Shown here piece by piece: positions 9,028-20,201 of a DNA stretch of 64,000 nt; within the stretch, counting starts at the first letter, position 1, and each line of letters begins with the position of its first letter. Under the pieces are notes generated by a model, which searched no databases, was not told where the DNA came from, and saw only the letters and a list, made by a program, of their open reading frames with translations. The DNA comes from CAWFLT01 sp963816795 (GTDB lineage: Bacteria; Acidobacteriota; Vicinamibacteria; Vicinamibacterales; SCN-69-37), in the NCBI GenBank assembly GCA_963816795.1, contig CAWFLT010000006.1, forward strand, positions 558,001 to 622,000, given 5' to 3'. Both the position numbers and the translations under genes were made by a program.

Positions 9028-11563
9028 TCAGGGCTGAAGGAACTCGACGCGGAAGTCGTCGCCGAACCCCACCGAGGCCTGGCCCGCGTTGTTCCCGGCC
9101 AGCACATCCCGCGCGATCGCGGGCCAGCCCGGAGCGAGCCGGTCCGGCAACTGCAGCGCCGTGACTTGGACACCGAAGGCCAGCTTCTTGAGCGATCGCT
9201 CGCGACGAATGACGGCCGTGACCTCCGAGGCGAGCACCGACACATCCGACGCCGCCGGATCGAGTGCGCCGCCAAGCGCTTCGGCGATCTCGCTCTCCGA
9301 CGGCCACGCCGCCCGATGCACCGACCCGTCGCGCCACCACGACCACACTTCTTCGGTGACGAACGGCAGGAACGGGGCGAACAGCCGGAGCATGACGTCG
9401 AGCGCGAGCACGCAGCCAGCCGTCGCCGACGCGGCTTCCGGCGTGTCTTCGCTGCGCCGGCGCTTGACGTGTTCGATGTGGTCGTCGCAGAACCACCAGA
9501 AAAACGTCTCGGTCTCGCGGAGCGCCGTCGTGTAGTCGTAGGCCTCGAGGCTCGAGGTCGCGATCCGGACGAGCCCCGAGAGCCGGGTCAACATGCCGCG
9601 GTCGATCGGATCCGTGATTGGGCCGACGGGCGTGGTCCGCCCGAGCACGAACTTGGACGCATTCAACAGCTTGATCGCCAGACGGCGCCCGACCTGCATC
9701 TGGCCCGCGTCGAAGGCCGTATCGACGCCCGGGCCGCCCTTGGCGGCCCAGTAACGGACCGCGTCGGAGCCGTGCTCGTCGAGCAGTCCCATCGGCGTGA
9801 CGACGTTGCCCTTCGACTTCGACATCTTCTTGCGATCGGGATCGAGCACCCAGCCCGAAATGCCGGCGTTCTTCCACGGCAGCGCGCCGGCCTCGAGATG
9901 CGATCGCAGCACGGTCGAAAACAGCCAGGTGCGGATGATGTCGTGCGCCTGGGGACGCAGGTCCATCGGAAAGGTCCGCGGCCAGATCTCGGCATCCGCT
10001 TCCCAGCCGCAGACAATGAACGGCGTCAACGACGACGTCGCCCACGTGTCCATGATGTCGGGATCGCCCGCAAACCCGCCTGGCTGGCCGCGTTGATCTT
10101 CACGGAAACCGTCCGGGACGTCGGTTGACGGGTCGATCGGCAGCCGCGATGCGGCCGGCACCAACGGCGCCTCGTAGTCGAGCGTGCCGTCCTCCCGGAT
10201 GCGGTACCACAGCGGGAATGGCACGCCGAAGAAGCGCTGGCGGCTGACGCACCAGTCGCCGTTCAATCCGTTCACCCAGTTCTCGTAGCGCGCGCGCATG
10301 TGCGGCGGATGCCACTGCAACGCGCGCCCGCGCGCGAGCAGGCCCTCGCGATGTTCCATCGTTTTGATGAACCATTGCCGGCTCGTCACGATCTCGAGCG
10401 GGCGGTCGCCCTTCTCGTAGAACTTGACGTGGTGGGTGATCGGCCGTGGCTCGCCGATCAGATCGCCGGATTCGCGCAGCATCTCGACGATGCGCGCTCT
10501 GGCCTTGGCCGCCGAGAGACCCGTCGAGCCCGTCGTAGTGGACCTGCGCGCGCGCCGCGTCCGTGCTCTCCCAGCCGGAGACGTTCCACGAGATCGGACG
10601 GAGCGTGCCATTCGCCTGGATGATCGCCCGGACAGGCAGCGCGAGCTCGCGCCACCAGGTGACGTCGGTCAGGTCGCCGAACGTGCAGATCATCGCGATG
10701 CCGGTCCCCTTTTCGGGATCGGCCAATGCATGCGCGCGCACCGGTACCGGCACGCCGAACAGCGGCGTCAGCACCTCCTGTCCGAACAACGGCTGATAGC
10801 GCACGTCGTCGGGATGCGCGACGAGCGCGACGCAGGCGGGGATCAGCTCGGGTCGCGTGGTCTCGATCTCGACCGCGCCGCTCCCGGCGCGTTCGGCGAA
10901 GCGAATGCGGTGATAGGCGCCAGGCAGCTCGCGGTCCTCCAGCTCAGCCTGCGCGACGGCGGTGCGAAAGTCGACGTCCCAGAGCGTCGGCGCCTCGAGC
11001 TGATACGCCTCGCCGCGGGCGAGATTCCTGAGGAACGCGAGCTGCGAGACGCGCTGCTCGCGCTTGCCGATCGTGGCGTAGGTCAGGCTCCAATCGACCG
11101 ACAGGCCAAGTCGCCGCCACAACGCCTCGAACGCCTTCTCGTCCTCGGCCGTGAGCCTGATGCACAGCTCGACGAAGTTCGGTCGCGAAATCGAGATGGG
11201 CTGTTTGCCCGGTTGCGGTGGCGGCTCGAAGGCCGGGTCGTACGGGAGCGACGGATCGCACCGCACGCCAAAGTAATTCTGCACGCGACGCTCGGTCGGC
11301 AACCCGTTGTCGTCCCACCCCATCGGATAGAACACGTTGCGCCCGCGCATCCGCTGAAACCGGGCGACGACGTCGGTATGCGTGTAAGAGAACACGTGGC
11401 CGACGTGCAGCGACCCGCTGACCGTCGGCGGGGGGGTATCGATGGCGTAGATGCGCTCGCGCGGCTGCGTGCGATCGAAGCGGTGGGTGCCGAGCGTCTC
11501 CCAGGCTTGCATCCAGCGAGCTTCGAGGCCTTCAAGGACGGGTTTTTCGGGAATTGGCGACAT
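9028..11563 (-). CDS. valS: valyl-tRNA synthetase, one frameshift
   Basis: Class I synthetase for valine. The N-terminal frame has PPPTVSGSLHVGH (HIGH signature) and the CP1 editing region. The second frame has WCVSRQRFFGVPFPLWY, KMSKSKGNVV (KMSKS loop), YWAAKGGPGVDTAFD and the anticodon-binding domain. It ends without the long C-terminal coiled coil, as in several non-proteobacterial ValRS. A single extra base in the C-run at 10520-10522 separates the frames; deleting it gives HYDGLDGLSAAKARARIVEML. The start ATG lies just downstream of an inverted-repeat spacer. Confidence 0.9.
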
Positions 11564-11571
11564 TCGATCAG

Positions 11572-11700
11572 TGGTTCCGGGGTTCCGGGGTGTCGAGGGT
11601 TCCGGGGGTTCCGGTGGCTCGGCGACCGACCGCGGACTCGTGCGTCGAACCCGAGTAACCCGAACCCCGGAACCCTCGGAACCCCGAGAACTCCGGAACC
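11572..11700. repeat. GGTTCCGGGG repeat cluster in opposed halves
   Basis: The left part (11572-11615) holds GGTTCCGGGG and GGGTTCCGGGGGTTCCGG. The right part (11647-11700) holds the complement, CCCGAACCCCGGAACCC and GAACTCCGGAACC. The two halves can pair into a long imperfect hairpin. It fills the spacer between the response-regulator stop and the valS start. Confidence 0.8.
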
Positions 11701-11704
11701 GACG

Positions 11705-12531
11705 CTACCCTTCCAGCTTGATCTTCTCGAATCTCTTCCCGGATCAACCGCTCCGCCGTCTCGACGATGAGCCGCCGGACGAGGTCGTCGGTCATCTTCA
11801 CGAGGACACGGCGGACGGCGTCTTCGACCGAGGCGTCGGTGAGTCCCTGCACCTGGGTCTGTGCAGGCTGGGCGGTTTGAGTGGATTGCTCCGCAGCGAG
11901 GAGGGCCGAGAATGCACTCGCCAGCGAGACTTTGGCGGGAGCCGGCCGTGCGGGGGCGTCGTCGATGGCGCCACGCCGGCGGCGCCGGGCGGTCGGCACC
12001 GGGTTCGAGGCCGCCGTCGCACGGACGACGGCGGTGTCTCTCGGGCTCCGCCGGACGACTCGCGCCGCGCAGGATCGCCAGCGACGGGGAATCGGACGAT
12101 CCGGTGTAAAGGGGCGCCCTGCCAGCCGGCTCGCGCGAGCCGGCTGAACGGCCGAGGCCGCCCGCGACGGCCAGCAGTTCCTTGACGCGCGCCACCAGAT
12201 GCTGCGGCTCGAAGGGCTTGACGACAATGCCGTCACAGCCGATCGCCCGCGCCCGATCCTGATCGACCGGCTCGAAGGCACCCGCCAGCATGAGGACGGG
12301 AACCCCGCCGAGCTTCTTCGACTGCTTCAGGTGGGTCACGATGCCGTAGCCATCGACCTCCGCCAGGTCCACGTCCACCAGCACGATGTCCGGCCGTTCG
12401 GTGTCGAGCCACTTGATCGCCCGCGACCCGTCCGGCACAGCGACCACGCGGATGTCTTCGTGGGCGAACGTCAGGTCCACGACGCGCTGGATCGTCGCGC
12501 TGCCGTCGGCGAGAAGAAGCGTCTTGGCCAT
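11705..12531 (-). CDS. response regulator with C-terminal helical domain, two frameshifts
   Basis: Residues 1-120 form a CheY-like receiver: early acidic position D9 (a second acid is less clear), phospho-acceptor within IVLVDVDLAEVDGYG, and VVKPFEP with the conserved Lys. A long Ala/Pro-rich linker follows. The last 60 residues (DASVEDAVRRVLVKMTDDLVRRLIVETAERLIREEI) form an amphipathic helix seen at the end of many acidobacterial and deltaproteobacterial regulators. One extra base near 12040 and one near 11722 break the frame; correcting both gives the ending EEIEKIKLEG at TAG 11705-11707. It starts six bases after the mutase small subunit, so it belongs to that transcript. Confidence 0.75.
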
Positions 12532-12537
12532 CGCGGA

Positions 12538-12971
12538 TTAGAGCGCCTCGGCGCGCGGCTGCACCGACCGGTGAATGAAGTCGATGATGTCCTGCATCGG
12601 GACTCCCTGGCAGAAATACCCCGGCGATTCCCATCGCCTGGAGCTTGGGAATATCGACGTCCGGAATGATCCCGCCGACGAGCACCGTCACGTGGTCCAG
12701 CCCCTTTTCCCGAAGCAGTTCCATCAGTCTGGGGCAGATGTGCATGTGGGCGCCGCTCAGAATCGACAGGCCGATCACATCCGCGTCTTCCTGCAGCGCC
12801 GCCGCGGCAATCTGCTCGGGCGTTTGGCGCAGCCCCGTGTAAATCACTTCCATGCCGGCATCCCGGAGCGCCCGGGCGATCACCTTGGCACCGCGGTCGT
12901 GCCCATCGAGTCCGGGCTTGGCGATGACGACGCGCGTCGGACCGCGGTCTAGATCGAGGGGACTTCTTCAT
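12538..12971 (-). CDS. methylmalonyl-CoA mutase, cobalamin-binding subunit, frameshifted
   Basis: The B12-binding domain shows GLDGHDRGAKVIARAL with the DxHxxG cobalt-ligand motif (DGHDRG), then VIGLSILSGAH and VLVGGIIPDVD. The end is PMQDIIDFIHRSVQPRAEAL after removal of one base in the C-run near 12600. The start is unsure: ATG 12971 is out of frame by one base with the domain and overlaps the end of the large subunit. Together with the large subunit this makes a split mutase of the archaeal and acidobacterial kind, interconverting methylmalonyl-CoA and succinyl-CoA in propionate and branched-chain metabolism. Confidence 0.85.
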
Positions 12972-14554
12972 ATTCCCCCCAGACCTGCCTGAGCGCATCG
13001 CACATTTCGCCGACGGTCGCGTAGGCGCGTACGCATTCGAGCAACGGCGGCATCGTGTTCGCGGTGCCGCGCGCCGCGTCCCGGAGCGCGTCGAGCGCGC
13101 GCGTCACCCGCCCCGCGTCGCGGCTCTCGCGAATGGACGTCAGCCGGCCGAGTTGGGCCTCGGCGGCCGTCTCGTCGATATAGAGAGTCGGCACCGACGT
13201 GCGGTTCTCTTCCACATACGCGTTGACACCGACAATCAGCTGCTCGCGAGCCTCGACCGCCTGCTGGAACCGGTACGCCGACTCGGCGATTTCCCGCTGC
13301 GGGAAGCCCTGCTCGACGGCCGCCACCATCCCGCCCATCCGATCGATGAGGTCGAAATAGCGATACGTGCCCTCTTCCATGTCGAGCGTCAGCCGCTCGA
13401 GGAAGTAGGAGCCGCCGAGCGGATCGACCATGGCGGTGACGCCGCTTTCGTGCGCGATGATCTGCTGCGTGCGGAGCGCCAGCGTCGCCGCTTCGGCCGT
13501 CGGCAGCGACAACGCTTCGTCGAGCGAGTTGGTGTGCAGCGAATTGGTCCCGCCGAGCACGGCCGAGAGCGCCTGCAGCGCGGTCCGGACGACGTTGTTG
13601 TACGGCTGCTGCGCGGTCAGCGACACGCCGGCCGTCTGGGTATGGAAGCGCAGCTTCCAGGACCGCTCGTCCTTGGCCCCGAAGCGCTCGCGCATGACGC
13701 GCGCCCAGATCTTGCGCGCGGCGCGGTACTTCGCGATCTCTTCGAAGAAGTCGCTGTGCGCGTTGAAGAAGAACGACATCCGCGGGACGAAGGCGTCGAC
13801 GTCGAGGCCGGCGTCCACGCCCCACTGCACGTACTCGATGCCGTCACGCAGCGTGAACGCCAGCTCCTGCAGCGCCGTCGCGCCGGCTTCGCGGATGTGG
13901 TACCCGCTCACCGAAATCGTGTTCCACTTCGGCACCTCGGTCGTGCAGAACTCGAAGATGTCGGTGATCAGCCGCATCGACGGACGCGGCGGGAAGATGT
14001 ACTCCTTCTGGGCGATGAACTCCTTCAGGATGTCGTTCTGGATCGTGCCCGAGAGCGTCTGCCAGTCTGCGCCCTGCTTCTCGGCGACGACCAGGTACAT
14101 CGCGAAGATCATCGGCGCCGGCGAATTGATCGTCATCGACGTCGTGATGTCAGCGAGCGAGATCCCGTCGAACAACCGTTCCATGTCGGCCAGCGAGACG
14201 ATCGACACGCCACACTTGCCGACTTCGCCAAGCGACAGGGGATGGTCCGGGTCGCGGCCCATCAACGTGGGCGAGATCGAAGGCGACGCTCAACCCCGTT
14301 CCGCCGGCCGCGAGCAGCTGCTTGTAGCGCGCGTTGGTCTCTTCAGGCGTCCCAAACCCCGCGAACTGCCGCATCGTCCAGAGCTTGCCGCGATAGCCCG
14401 TCGGATGGATGCCGCGGGTATACGGGTACTCGCCCGGATCCGCCAGGTCGCGCTCGTACTGCAGGCCGGCCACATCGTCTGGCGCGTAGAGGCGCTCGAT
14501 CGGACGGCCCGAGATCGTCGTGAACGTCTTGCTCCGCTCCGCCGCCGTGGCCAC
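12949..14554 (-). CDS. methylmalonyl-CoA mutase, large (catalytic) subunit, one frameshift
   Basis: The N-terminal frame gives FTTISGRPIERLYAPDD, PGEYPYTRGIHPTGYRGKLW and MRQFAGFGTPEETNARY. The main frame gives GRDPDHPLSLGEVGKCGVS, TSMTINSPAP, HTQTAGVSLTAQQPYNNVVR and NSLHTNSLDEALSLP. These are the TIM-barrel substrate-binding motifs of the alpha subunit. One extra base near 14273 (CTCGCCCACG for CTGCCCACG-like) breaks DLPTLMGRDP. I use GTG 14554 as start; ATG 14588 would need a further frame change. It is divergent from gdhA across a palindrome-containing spacer. Confidence 0.88.
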
Positions 14555-14602
14555 GGTCGGGGTCGGCGGGCGCGGGAACGGACTTCATGCGGCGTCAATT
14601 AT

Positions 14603-14628
14603 ACGAGGTACGAGTACCCGTACCTCGT
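14603..14628. promoter_or_regulatory. palindrome in the mutase/gdhA divergent spacer, candidate operator
   Basis: A perfect 10-base inverted repeat, ACGAGGTACG and CGTACCTCGT, is separated by AGTACC. It lies just upstream of a TTGACT box for gdhA and 50 bases from the mutase start. The position suits a shared regulator-binding site, but a simple hairpin cannot be excluded. Confidence 0.5.
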
Positions 14629-14631
14629 TGG

Positions 14632-14660
14632 TTGACTGCGATTGCTGGCGTGGATACGCT
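14632..14660 (+). promoter_or_regulatory. candidate sigma-70 promoter of gdhA
   Basis: TTGACT (14632-14637) and TACGCT (14655-14660) are separated by 17 bases. The -35 box is good and the -10 box is weak. The gdhA ATG with GGAGG ribosome site follows 48 bases later. Confidence 0.4.
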
Positions 14661-14708
14661 CCGAAGTTGCGCCTCGGCGACGTGTCTGCCGGGAGATGCG
14701 GAGGATTC

Positions 14709-15962
14709 ATGGCAGCCAGGCGAAAGCGTCTTCGGCGCGATGTTGCAGGAGTTCGATGGCGCCGCGCGCCTGCTCGGATTGGAGCCGGACGTCTGGCAGA
14801 TTCTGACGCACCCCAAACGTCAAATCATCGTGTCGTGCCCGGTCCTGATGGACAACGGCCGGATCGAAGTCTTCACCGGCTATCGCGTTCAGTACAACAT
14901 CACGCTCGGCCCCGCCAAGGGCGGCATCCGCTATCACCCGGGCGTGACGCTCGACGAGGTCACGGCACTCGCCGCGTGGATGACGTGGAAGTGCGCGGTC
15001 GCCGGGATCCCGTTCGGCGGCGGCAAGGGCGGCGTCGTCTGCGACCCCACGAAGATGTCGCGCCGCGAGCTCGAGGCGCTGACGCGCCGCTACGTCGCCG
15101 AGATCATCGACGCCATCGGTCCCGAGAAGGACGTCCCGGCGCCTGACGTCAACACCAACGAGCAGGTGATGGCGTGGATCATGGACACCTACAGCATGCA
15201 CGTCGGCGTCACCGACGACCGCCGTCGTCACCGGCAAACCGATCGAGATGGGCGGATCGCTCGGCCGGCGCGAAGCGACCGGACGCGGCGTGATGATCAC
15301 GACGCGCGAGGCGGCCCGCCATCTGGGCCTCGACATCAGCAAGGCGCACGGTCGCCGTGCAGGGCTTCGGCAACGTCGGGTCCGTCTCCGCCCTGCTCCT
15401 GCAGCAACTGGGCGCAAAGATCGTCGCCGTCACCGACTGGAAGGGCGGCGTCTACAATCCGGCGGGTCTCGACCTCGACGCGCTCGTCAAGTGGACCGAA
15501 ACGCACAAGACGGTCGCCGGCTTCCCTGGCGCCGATCCCCTCGCCCAGGACAAGATCTTCGAGCTGGACGTCGACGTCCTGATTCCGGCCGCGCTCGAAA
15601 ACCAGATCACGATGGAGAACGCGCCGAAGATCAAGGCGAAGATCGTCGCCGAAGGCGCCAACGGCCCGACCACGCCCGACGCCAACAACTACCTCTGCGA
15701 TCGCGGCGTCTTCCTGATCCCGGACATCCTCGCCAACGCCGGCGGCGTCACCACGTCCTATTTCGAGTGGGTGCAGGATCGCTACGGCTACTTCTGGGAA
15801 GAGCACGAAGTCAACGAGCGGCTCGAGCGCAAGATGGTCGAAGCCTTCAAGCGCGTCCTCGAGACGTCGCTCAAGTACAAGTGCGACATGCGCACCGCCG
15901 CCTACATCGTCGCGATCAACCGGGTCGCGATCGTGACCAAGCTCAGGGGAATGTACGCGTAG
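14709..15962 (+). CDS. gdhA: glutamate dehydrogenase (Glu/Leu/Phe/Val family), frameshifted
   Basis: GDH interconverts glutamate and 2-oxoglutarate with ammonia. Motifs: VFTGYRVQYNITLGPAKGG, WKCAVAGIPFGGGKGGV with the catalytic Lys region, PAPDVNTNEQVMAW, VQGFGNVGS (Rossmann loop), LIPAALENQIT and EGANGPTTPDA. Extra single bases near 15216 and 15349 break the frame between the substrate and NAD(P) domains. ATG 14709 has a strong GGAGG site eight bases upstream but needs one base removed near 14718 to read MAASESVFGAMLQEF. The product corrects to roughly the usual 415 residues. Confidence 0.88.
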
Positions 15963-16015
15963 CGTGCAACGACACCGGTTGAGACCGGCTTAGCCGCCCA
16001 GTCACGGTTGTCTAT

Positions 16016-16914
16016 TCATTCCCCTTGCGCCGCCGACCGCAGCATCATCGTCGCGGCGATGAGGACGACGACGATCACCAGCCAGCGGACGTAGATCACG
16101 TCCATCTCCTTCACGATGAGCGCGGCGATGAGCACGGCGGGCAGGCCGCCGAGCGCCGAGGGCCATCGCCGGCCGGAGCGAGTAGGCATCCTTCTGCACG
16201 AACTGCTCGCTGCTGATCGGCATCAGGAACGCGCACGAACCCATCATGATCGGGAACGCGGCCTTGGCGTTCATGCCGAGCAGGCCGACCAGAATCATGC
16301 ACGGCGCGTACATCCCGATGCCGAGGGTCATCAGCGCGCCCAGCACGAAGTTGCCCACGAGGCCAATCACCAGCTTCCGCCCTGCAAGATCGAGCGTGCC
16401 CGGCGTCCCGCCGGTGACGCAGGCTGGCGGTGCCGGTAATCTCCGAGCAGATTGCGCCAGGCAAAGAGCACCGCCGCACGATGAGCAGCGCCGTGCCCAT
16501 GCCCGATCTGAATCTTGCGCTTCGGCCAGCTTCGCAACGATGCCCGCGCCGAGCCACGCGCCGGCGACGGCGGCGACGATCATCAGAATCAGCGTCATCG
16601 GTATCGACCTCGATGGTCGCCGTGTAGATGAAGGCCTGCGCGATCGTCGGCAGCGTGTGGCCGACGTTCAGCGTGCCGGGAATCAGGCGATCCGGCACCA
16701 TCTTGAAGAACTTGAAGATCGCCGTCGTCGGCGCGAACGAGCCGATGCCGAGCGTGTCGAAGAAATTCGTGACGAAGCCGGTGCCCAGCTCGAGCGCCGA
16801 CTCCTTCGGCTTCGCCTTGGTGATCGCGCTCCACCACATGACGATGTAGAACGTCGTGAACGCAGCGAGCGCCGTGAGCAGGCCGCCGAGCGGCGTGAAG
16901 ATCGCATTGAACAT
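16016..16914 (-). CDS. TSUP-family (TauE/SafE-like) membrane permease, heavily frameshifted
   Basis: Stitching three frames gives a chain of hydrophobic helices: MFNAIFTPLGGLLTALAAFT; ELGTGFVTNFFDTLGIGS, the TSUP motif; MTLILMIVAAVAGAWLGAG; LVIGLVGNFVLGALMTLGIG; and a last frame GGLPAVLIAALIVKEMD ending before TGA 16016. TSUP proteins move sulfite, sulfonates or other organic anions across the inner membrane; the substrate here is unknown. At least three to four one-base breaks in 0.9 kb make this one of the worst-damaged genes of the window. True decay is possible but the remaining motifs are well conserved. Confidence 0.65.
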
Positions 16915-16940
16915 GGGGCGGCATGCTAGCACACGCCCCT

Positions 16941-16968
16941 TTGGCTTTGGGCCCTGGGCCCTTGGCCC
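16941..16968. repeat. GGGCCCTTGGCCC-type repeat
   Basis: The stretch GGCTTTGGGCCCTGGGCC followed by CTTGGCCC lies between the VWFA-related stop and the permease start. The same motif family recurs at 46113-46181 in two opposed halves and, weaker, at 61223-61243. Confidence 0.7.
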
Positions 16969-16971
16969 GCG

Positions 16972-18982
16972 TCAGCCGGTGATGCGGAGTCCGAGCAGAT
17001 GGCGCGCCGTGTCGGTGCCGGACGTCGCCACGATCTCGACCAGATAGTCGCCAGGCGGTAACGGCGAAAGCCCGAGCTCGATCTGGAAGGTGGCGCCCTC
17101 GCTCGTGGGGGCCGGCAGGGTCGCCAGCGATGCGCCCATCCGATTCAACACGCGGAGCGTGACCGCGGGTGTCGTCCCCGCCGGGCCGTAGACGTCGAAT
17201 CGCAACAGGAGGCGTTCCGTCCGTGAGAACTGCCGCGTCGCGGTCGGGACGGCGTTCCCACCGGCGCGAATGGGCTGAAGATCTCGGACCGTCCGGCCGC
17301 GAAACACGATCGGGGTCGCGATGGTGGGCCGTGGCGACGTGAAGTCGGGCACCTCGTAGCTGGCGTCGTCGCTGTCCAGCCGGCTCCCTTTCGCGTTCTC
17401 GGACACGACGCGAACACGCACCTCGCCCGCCGGGGCGTCGAACGTCACTTGCCCGCTCGTGATGACGGCCTGGGGATCGCGCGCCACCGGACCGTTGAAC
17501 AACTTGTCGCCGTAGATCGACGTCGCGCTGATCGTGATGTGGTCGACGGCGTCGATCGGCGTCGTCGGCGCTCCTGGCGGCACTTCCCAGGCGAGGGTCA
17601 CTCGAGCCTTTTCGGCCGGTCCGCGCACCGCGCCCATCCAGACGGTCACCGGCTTCCGGCCCGCCGGCTCGACGACGGTGGCGAGCGCATCGAGCGCCTG
17701 GGCGATCTCGCGCGGCGGCCCCGCCTTGGGCGCCGCGCTGGCGCGTTCGACTTCCTCTGGCGTGAACGCCCAGTAACCCTTGCGAGCCCGCACTTCGACG
17801 TCCCGCCGCTTGACGGCGACCTTGATCTCGTGGAACTTGCCGTCGCGGGCCGCCACGCTCGACGTGTAACCGAGCAGGTAGTACGAGCTGACATCGCGCA
17901 CCATCTTGCGCAGTTCCGGCAACGGGTCGTTGCGGCCAACGATGGCGCGGCCGTCGGTCTGATCGGCGAGGACGCGGAGCAGATCGGACGACTCGTTCAG
18001 AATCTGGCGGTTGGTGGCCGAGTCGACCTTGTCGGCAATGTCGAACTCTTCGGTCGTCAGTCCACGCGGGTCGAGCGTATAGATGGCCGCATTCGCGCGC
18101 GCCGCCGCGTTGAAGACGTCGCGCAGCCGGCTCAGCAGGTCCGTCGAGTTGAAGAACTGCTGTGTCTGCGAGGTGCGCGGTCGTCGCCGTGCGCGGGAAG
18201 AGCGAGCCGGTGGTATTCACGCCGGCCGGCAGCGTGCCGCTCATGCCCTCGCTGACGTAGAGCAGCGTCTTGCGCCCTTCACGCAGCGTGCCGAGATACG
18301 TGCAGGCCCCTTGCAACGCCGCGATGACGAGGTCGTTGCGCATCTGCTCCTGTGTCTGCGGCGGCTGCATCTGGTAGCGCTCTTCGTAGGCGTTGCGCGG
18401 GGTGTAGTCGTACTTGCGGCCGTCGAAGTTGCGGATGGCGCCGGCGGTGCCGTCGTGATTGCGGGAAAACGTGGTCGCGTTGAGCGGCGTCAGCGGATAG
18501 AGGATCGCGACCAGATCGCGCGATGACAGCGAACTGACCCACGAGGCGAGTTGCTCGCGGATGCGCATGCCGTTGCCCCGCCTGACGTGATAGTCGTCGA
18601 GCATGATCACGAAGATGCGGTTCTGCTCGTTGGCCGTCTCGCGCTGCTGCTCGGCCATCGAGAGAATCTGGCGCGTGTAGAGCGGATCGGCCTCCTGCGT
18701 CTCGTCGATCGAGATGTATTTGAAGGCGTCGATCTTCTGGACCTTGTTCGCCTCCTTGACTTCGAAGTCCTCGACCTTCAGATCGGTGATCGGCTTGCCC
18801 TGGCGGTCGGTCACGATGACGTCGACGCTGACCGAGTCGACGCGCGCGCGGAACGTCGGCTGCTGCGACTGCGGCGGATCCTGCGGCGGGCTCGCCGTCT
18901 GGCCGCGCATCGCGGGCGCACCGGCAAGGACCACGCCAAGAGCCAGCGCGGCGACACACGAGCGGACAGGACGGCAAGGCAT
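16972..18982 (-). CDS. secreted VWFA-related protein of the Acidobacteria-type family, one frameshift
   Basis: A signal peptide (residues 1-28, ending PAMRGQ) is followed by VDVIVTDRQGKPITDLKVEDFEV, the hallmark opening of the VWFA-related Acidobacterial domain. Then come IFVIMLDDYHVRRGNGMRIR, a MIDAS-like VWA core, and GRKTLLYVSEGMSGTLPAG. The C-terminal half has SSYYLLGYTSS, KVAVKRRDVEVRARKGYWA and beta-rich segments. One extra base near 18170 breaks TTSQTQQFFNST. The family is expanded in Acidobacteriota and its role is undetermined, probably envelope or extracellular binding. The GGGCCC repeat begins right after its stop. Confidence 0.85.
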
Positions 18983-19027
18983 GCGTTCCCTCGAAAGGCG
19001 CCGGACACGCAATGATAACATCCGACC

Positions 19028-20197
19028 ATGACCACCCAGCCTGCCGAGGCTGCGGCGCTGCCGCTCACCCGCCTCAGCGAAGACGAACAGCTGTTGCGTG
19101 CGAGCGTGCGGGAATTTGCAGACGCTCAGATCCGGCCGCACGTCCGCGAGATGGACGAACTGGCCAGGATGCCGCGCCCGCTGATCGACCAGCTCTTTGC
19201 GCTCGGCGTGATGGGCATCGAGATCCCCGAAGCCCACGGCGGCAGCGGCGGCACGTTCTTCCATGCCGTCCTCGTGGTCGAGGAGCTCTCGCGCGTGGAC
19301 CCGTCCGTCGGCGTGCTCGTCGATGTCCAGAACACGCTGGTCGTGAATGCCCTGATCCGCTGGGGAAGCCCGGACATGCAATCGCGGCTGCTGCCGGTCC
19401 TCGCCACCCGCAGTATCGGCGCCTACGCACTGTCCGAGGCCGCGTCGGGCAGCGATGCGTTCGCGCTGCAGACGCAGGCCCGGGAGGATGGCGACGCGTT
19501 CGTGATCGACGGACGCAAGCTCTGGATCACCAACGCCAACGAAGCCGACCTGTTCATCGTGTTCGCCAACGTCAACCCCTCAGCTGGCTACCGCGGCATC
19601 ACGGCCTTCGTCGTCGAGCGCGGACAGCCCGGGTTCACCATCGGCAAGAAGGAAGACAAGCTCGGCATTCGCGCCTCGAGCACCTGCGAGCTCGTCCTGG
19701 ATGGGTGCCGGGTGCCGCGCGCGCAGGTGCTCGGCGAGGTCGGCAAGGGCTACAAGGTCGCGATCGAGACGCTCAACGAGGGGCGCATTGGCATCGGCGC
19801 GCAGATGCTCGGCCTCGCCGCCGGCGCGCTCGATCACGCCATCAGGTACACGAAAGAGCGCCGGCAGTTCGGCAAGGCGATCGCGGAGTTCCAGGGCGTG
19901 CAGTTCCAGCTCGCGCGCGCCGCGACCGAGATCGAAGCCGCGCGCCTGCTCGTCTACAACGCCGCCCGCCTCCGCGATCTCGGCCAGCCGTTCCTCACGG
20001 AAGCCGCGATGTGCAAGATCTTCGCCTCAGAGGTCGCCGAACGCGTCGCCTCACTCGCTGTCAATCTCTTCGGCGGCAACGGCTTCGTGAAGGAATATCC
20101 AGTCGAGAAACTCTACCGGGACGCGAAGATCGGCCAGATCTACGAGGGAACCTCGAACTTGCAGCTGCAGACGATTGCCAAGAACCTTCTCTCCTGA
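19028..20197 (+). CDS. acyl-CoA dehydrogenase, short/branched-chain type
   Basis: A complete 389-residue FAD flavoenzyme: GVMGIEIPEAHGGSG, YALSEAASGSDAFALQT and KLWITNANEADLFIVFAN for FAD binding, KLGIRASSTCELVLDGCRVP, and IYEGTSNLQLQTIAKNLLS with the catalytic Glu. It oxidises acyl-CoA to enoyl-CoA and passes electrons to ETF. The ATG follows TAACATCCGACC without a strong ribosome site. It converges on the next gene with a four-base gap; the mutase and this enzyme point to branched-chain amino acid or fatty acid oxidation. Confidence 0.92.
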   Translation: MTTQPAEAAALPLTRLSEDEQLLRASVREFADAQIRPHVREMDELARMPRPLIDQLFALGVMGIEIPEAHGGSGGTFFHAVLVVEELSRVDPSVGVLVDVQNTLVVNALIRWGSPDMQSRLLPVLATRSIGAYALSEAASGSDAFALQTQAREDGDAFVIDGRKLWITNANEADLFIVFANVNPSAGYRGITAFVVERGQPGFTIGKKEDKLGIRASSTCELVLDGCRVPRAQVLGEVGKGYKVAIETLNEGRIGIGAQMLGLAAGALDHAIRYTKERRQFGKAIAEFQGVQFQLARAATEIEAARLLVYNAARLRDLGQPFLTEAAMCKIFASEVAERVASLAVNLFGGNGFVKEYPVEKLYRDAKIGQIYEGTSNLQLQTIAKNLLS

Positions 20198-20201
20198 AAT
20201 C

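Noticed and set aside
15216..15349. Programmed +1 frameshifting in gdhA and other genes
   Set aside because: No common slippery codon, stop or stimulatory structure was found at the sites, and some genes carry many breaks.
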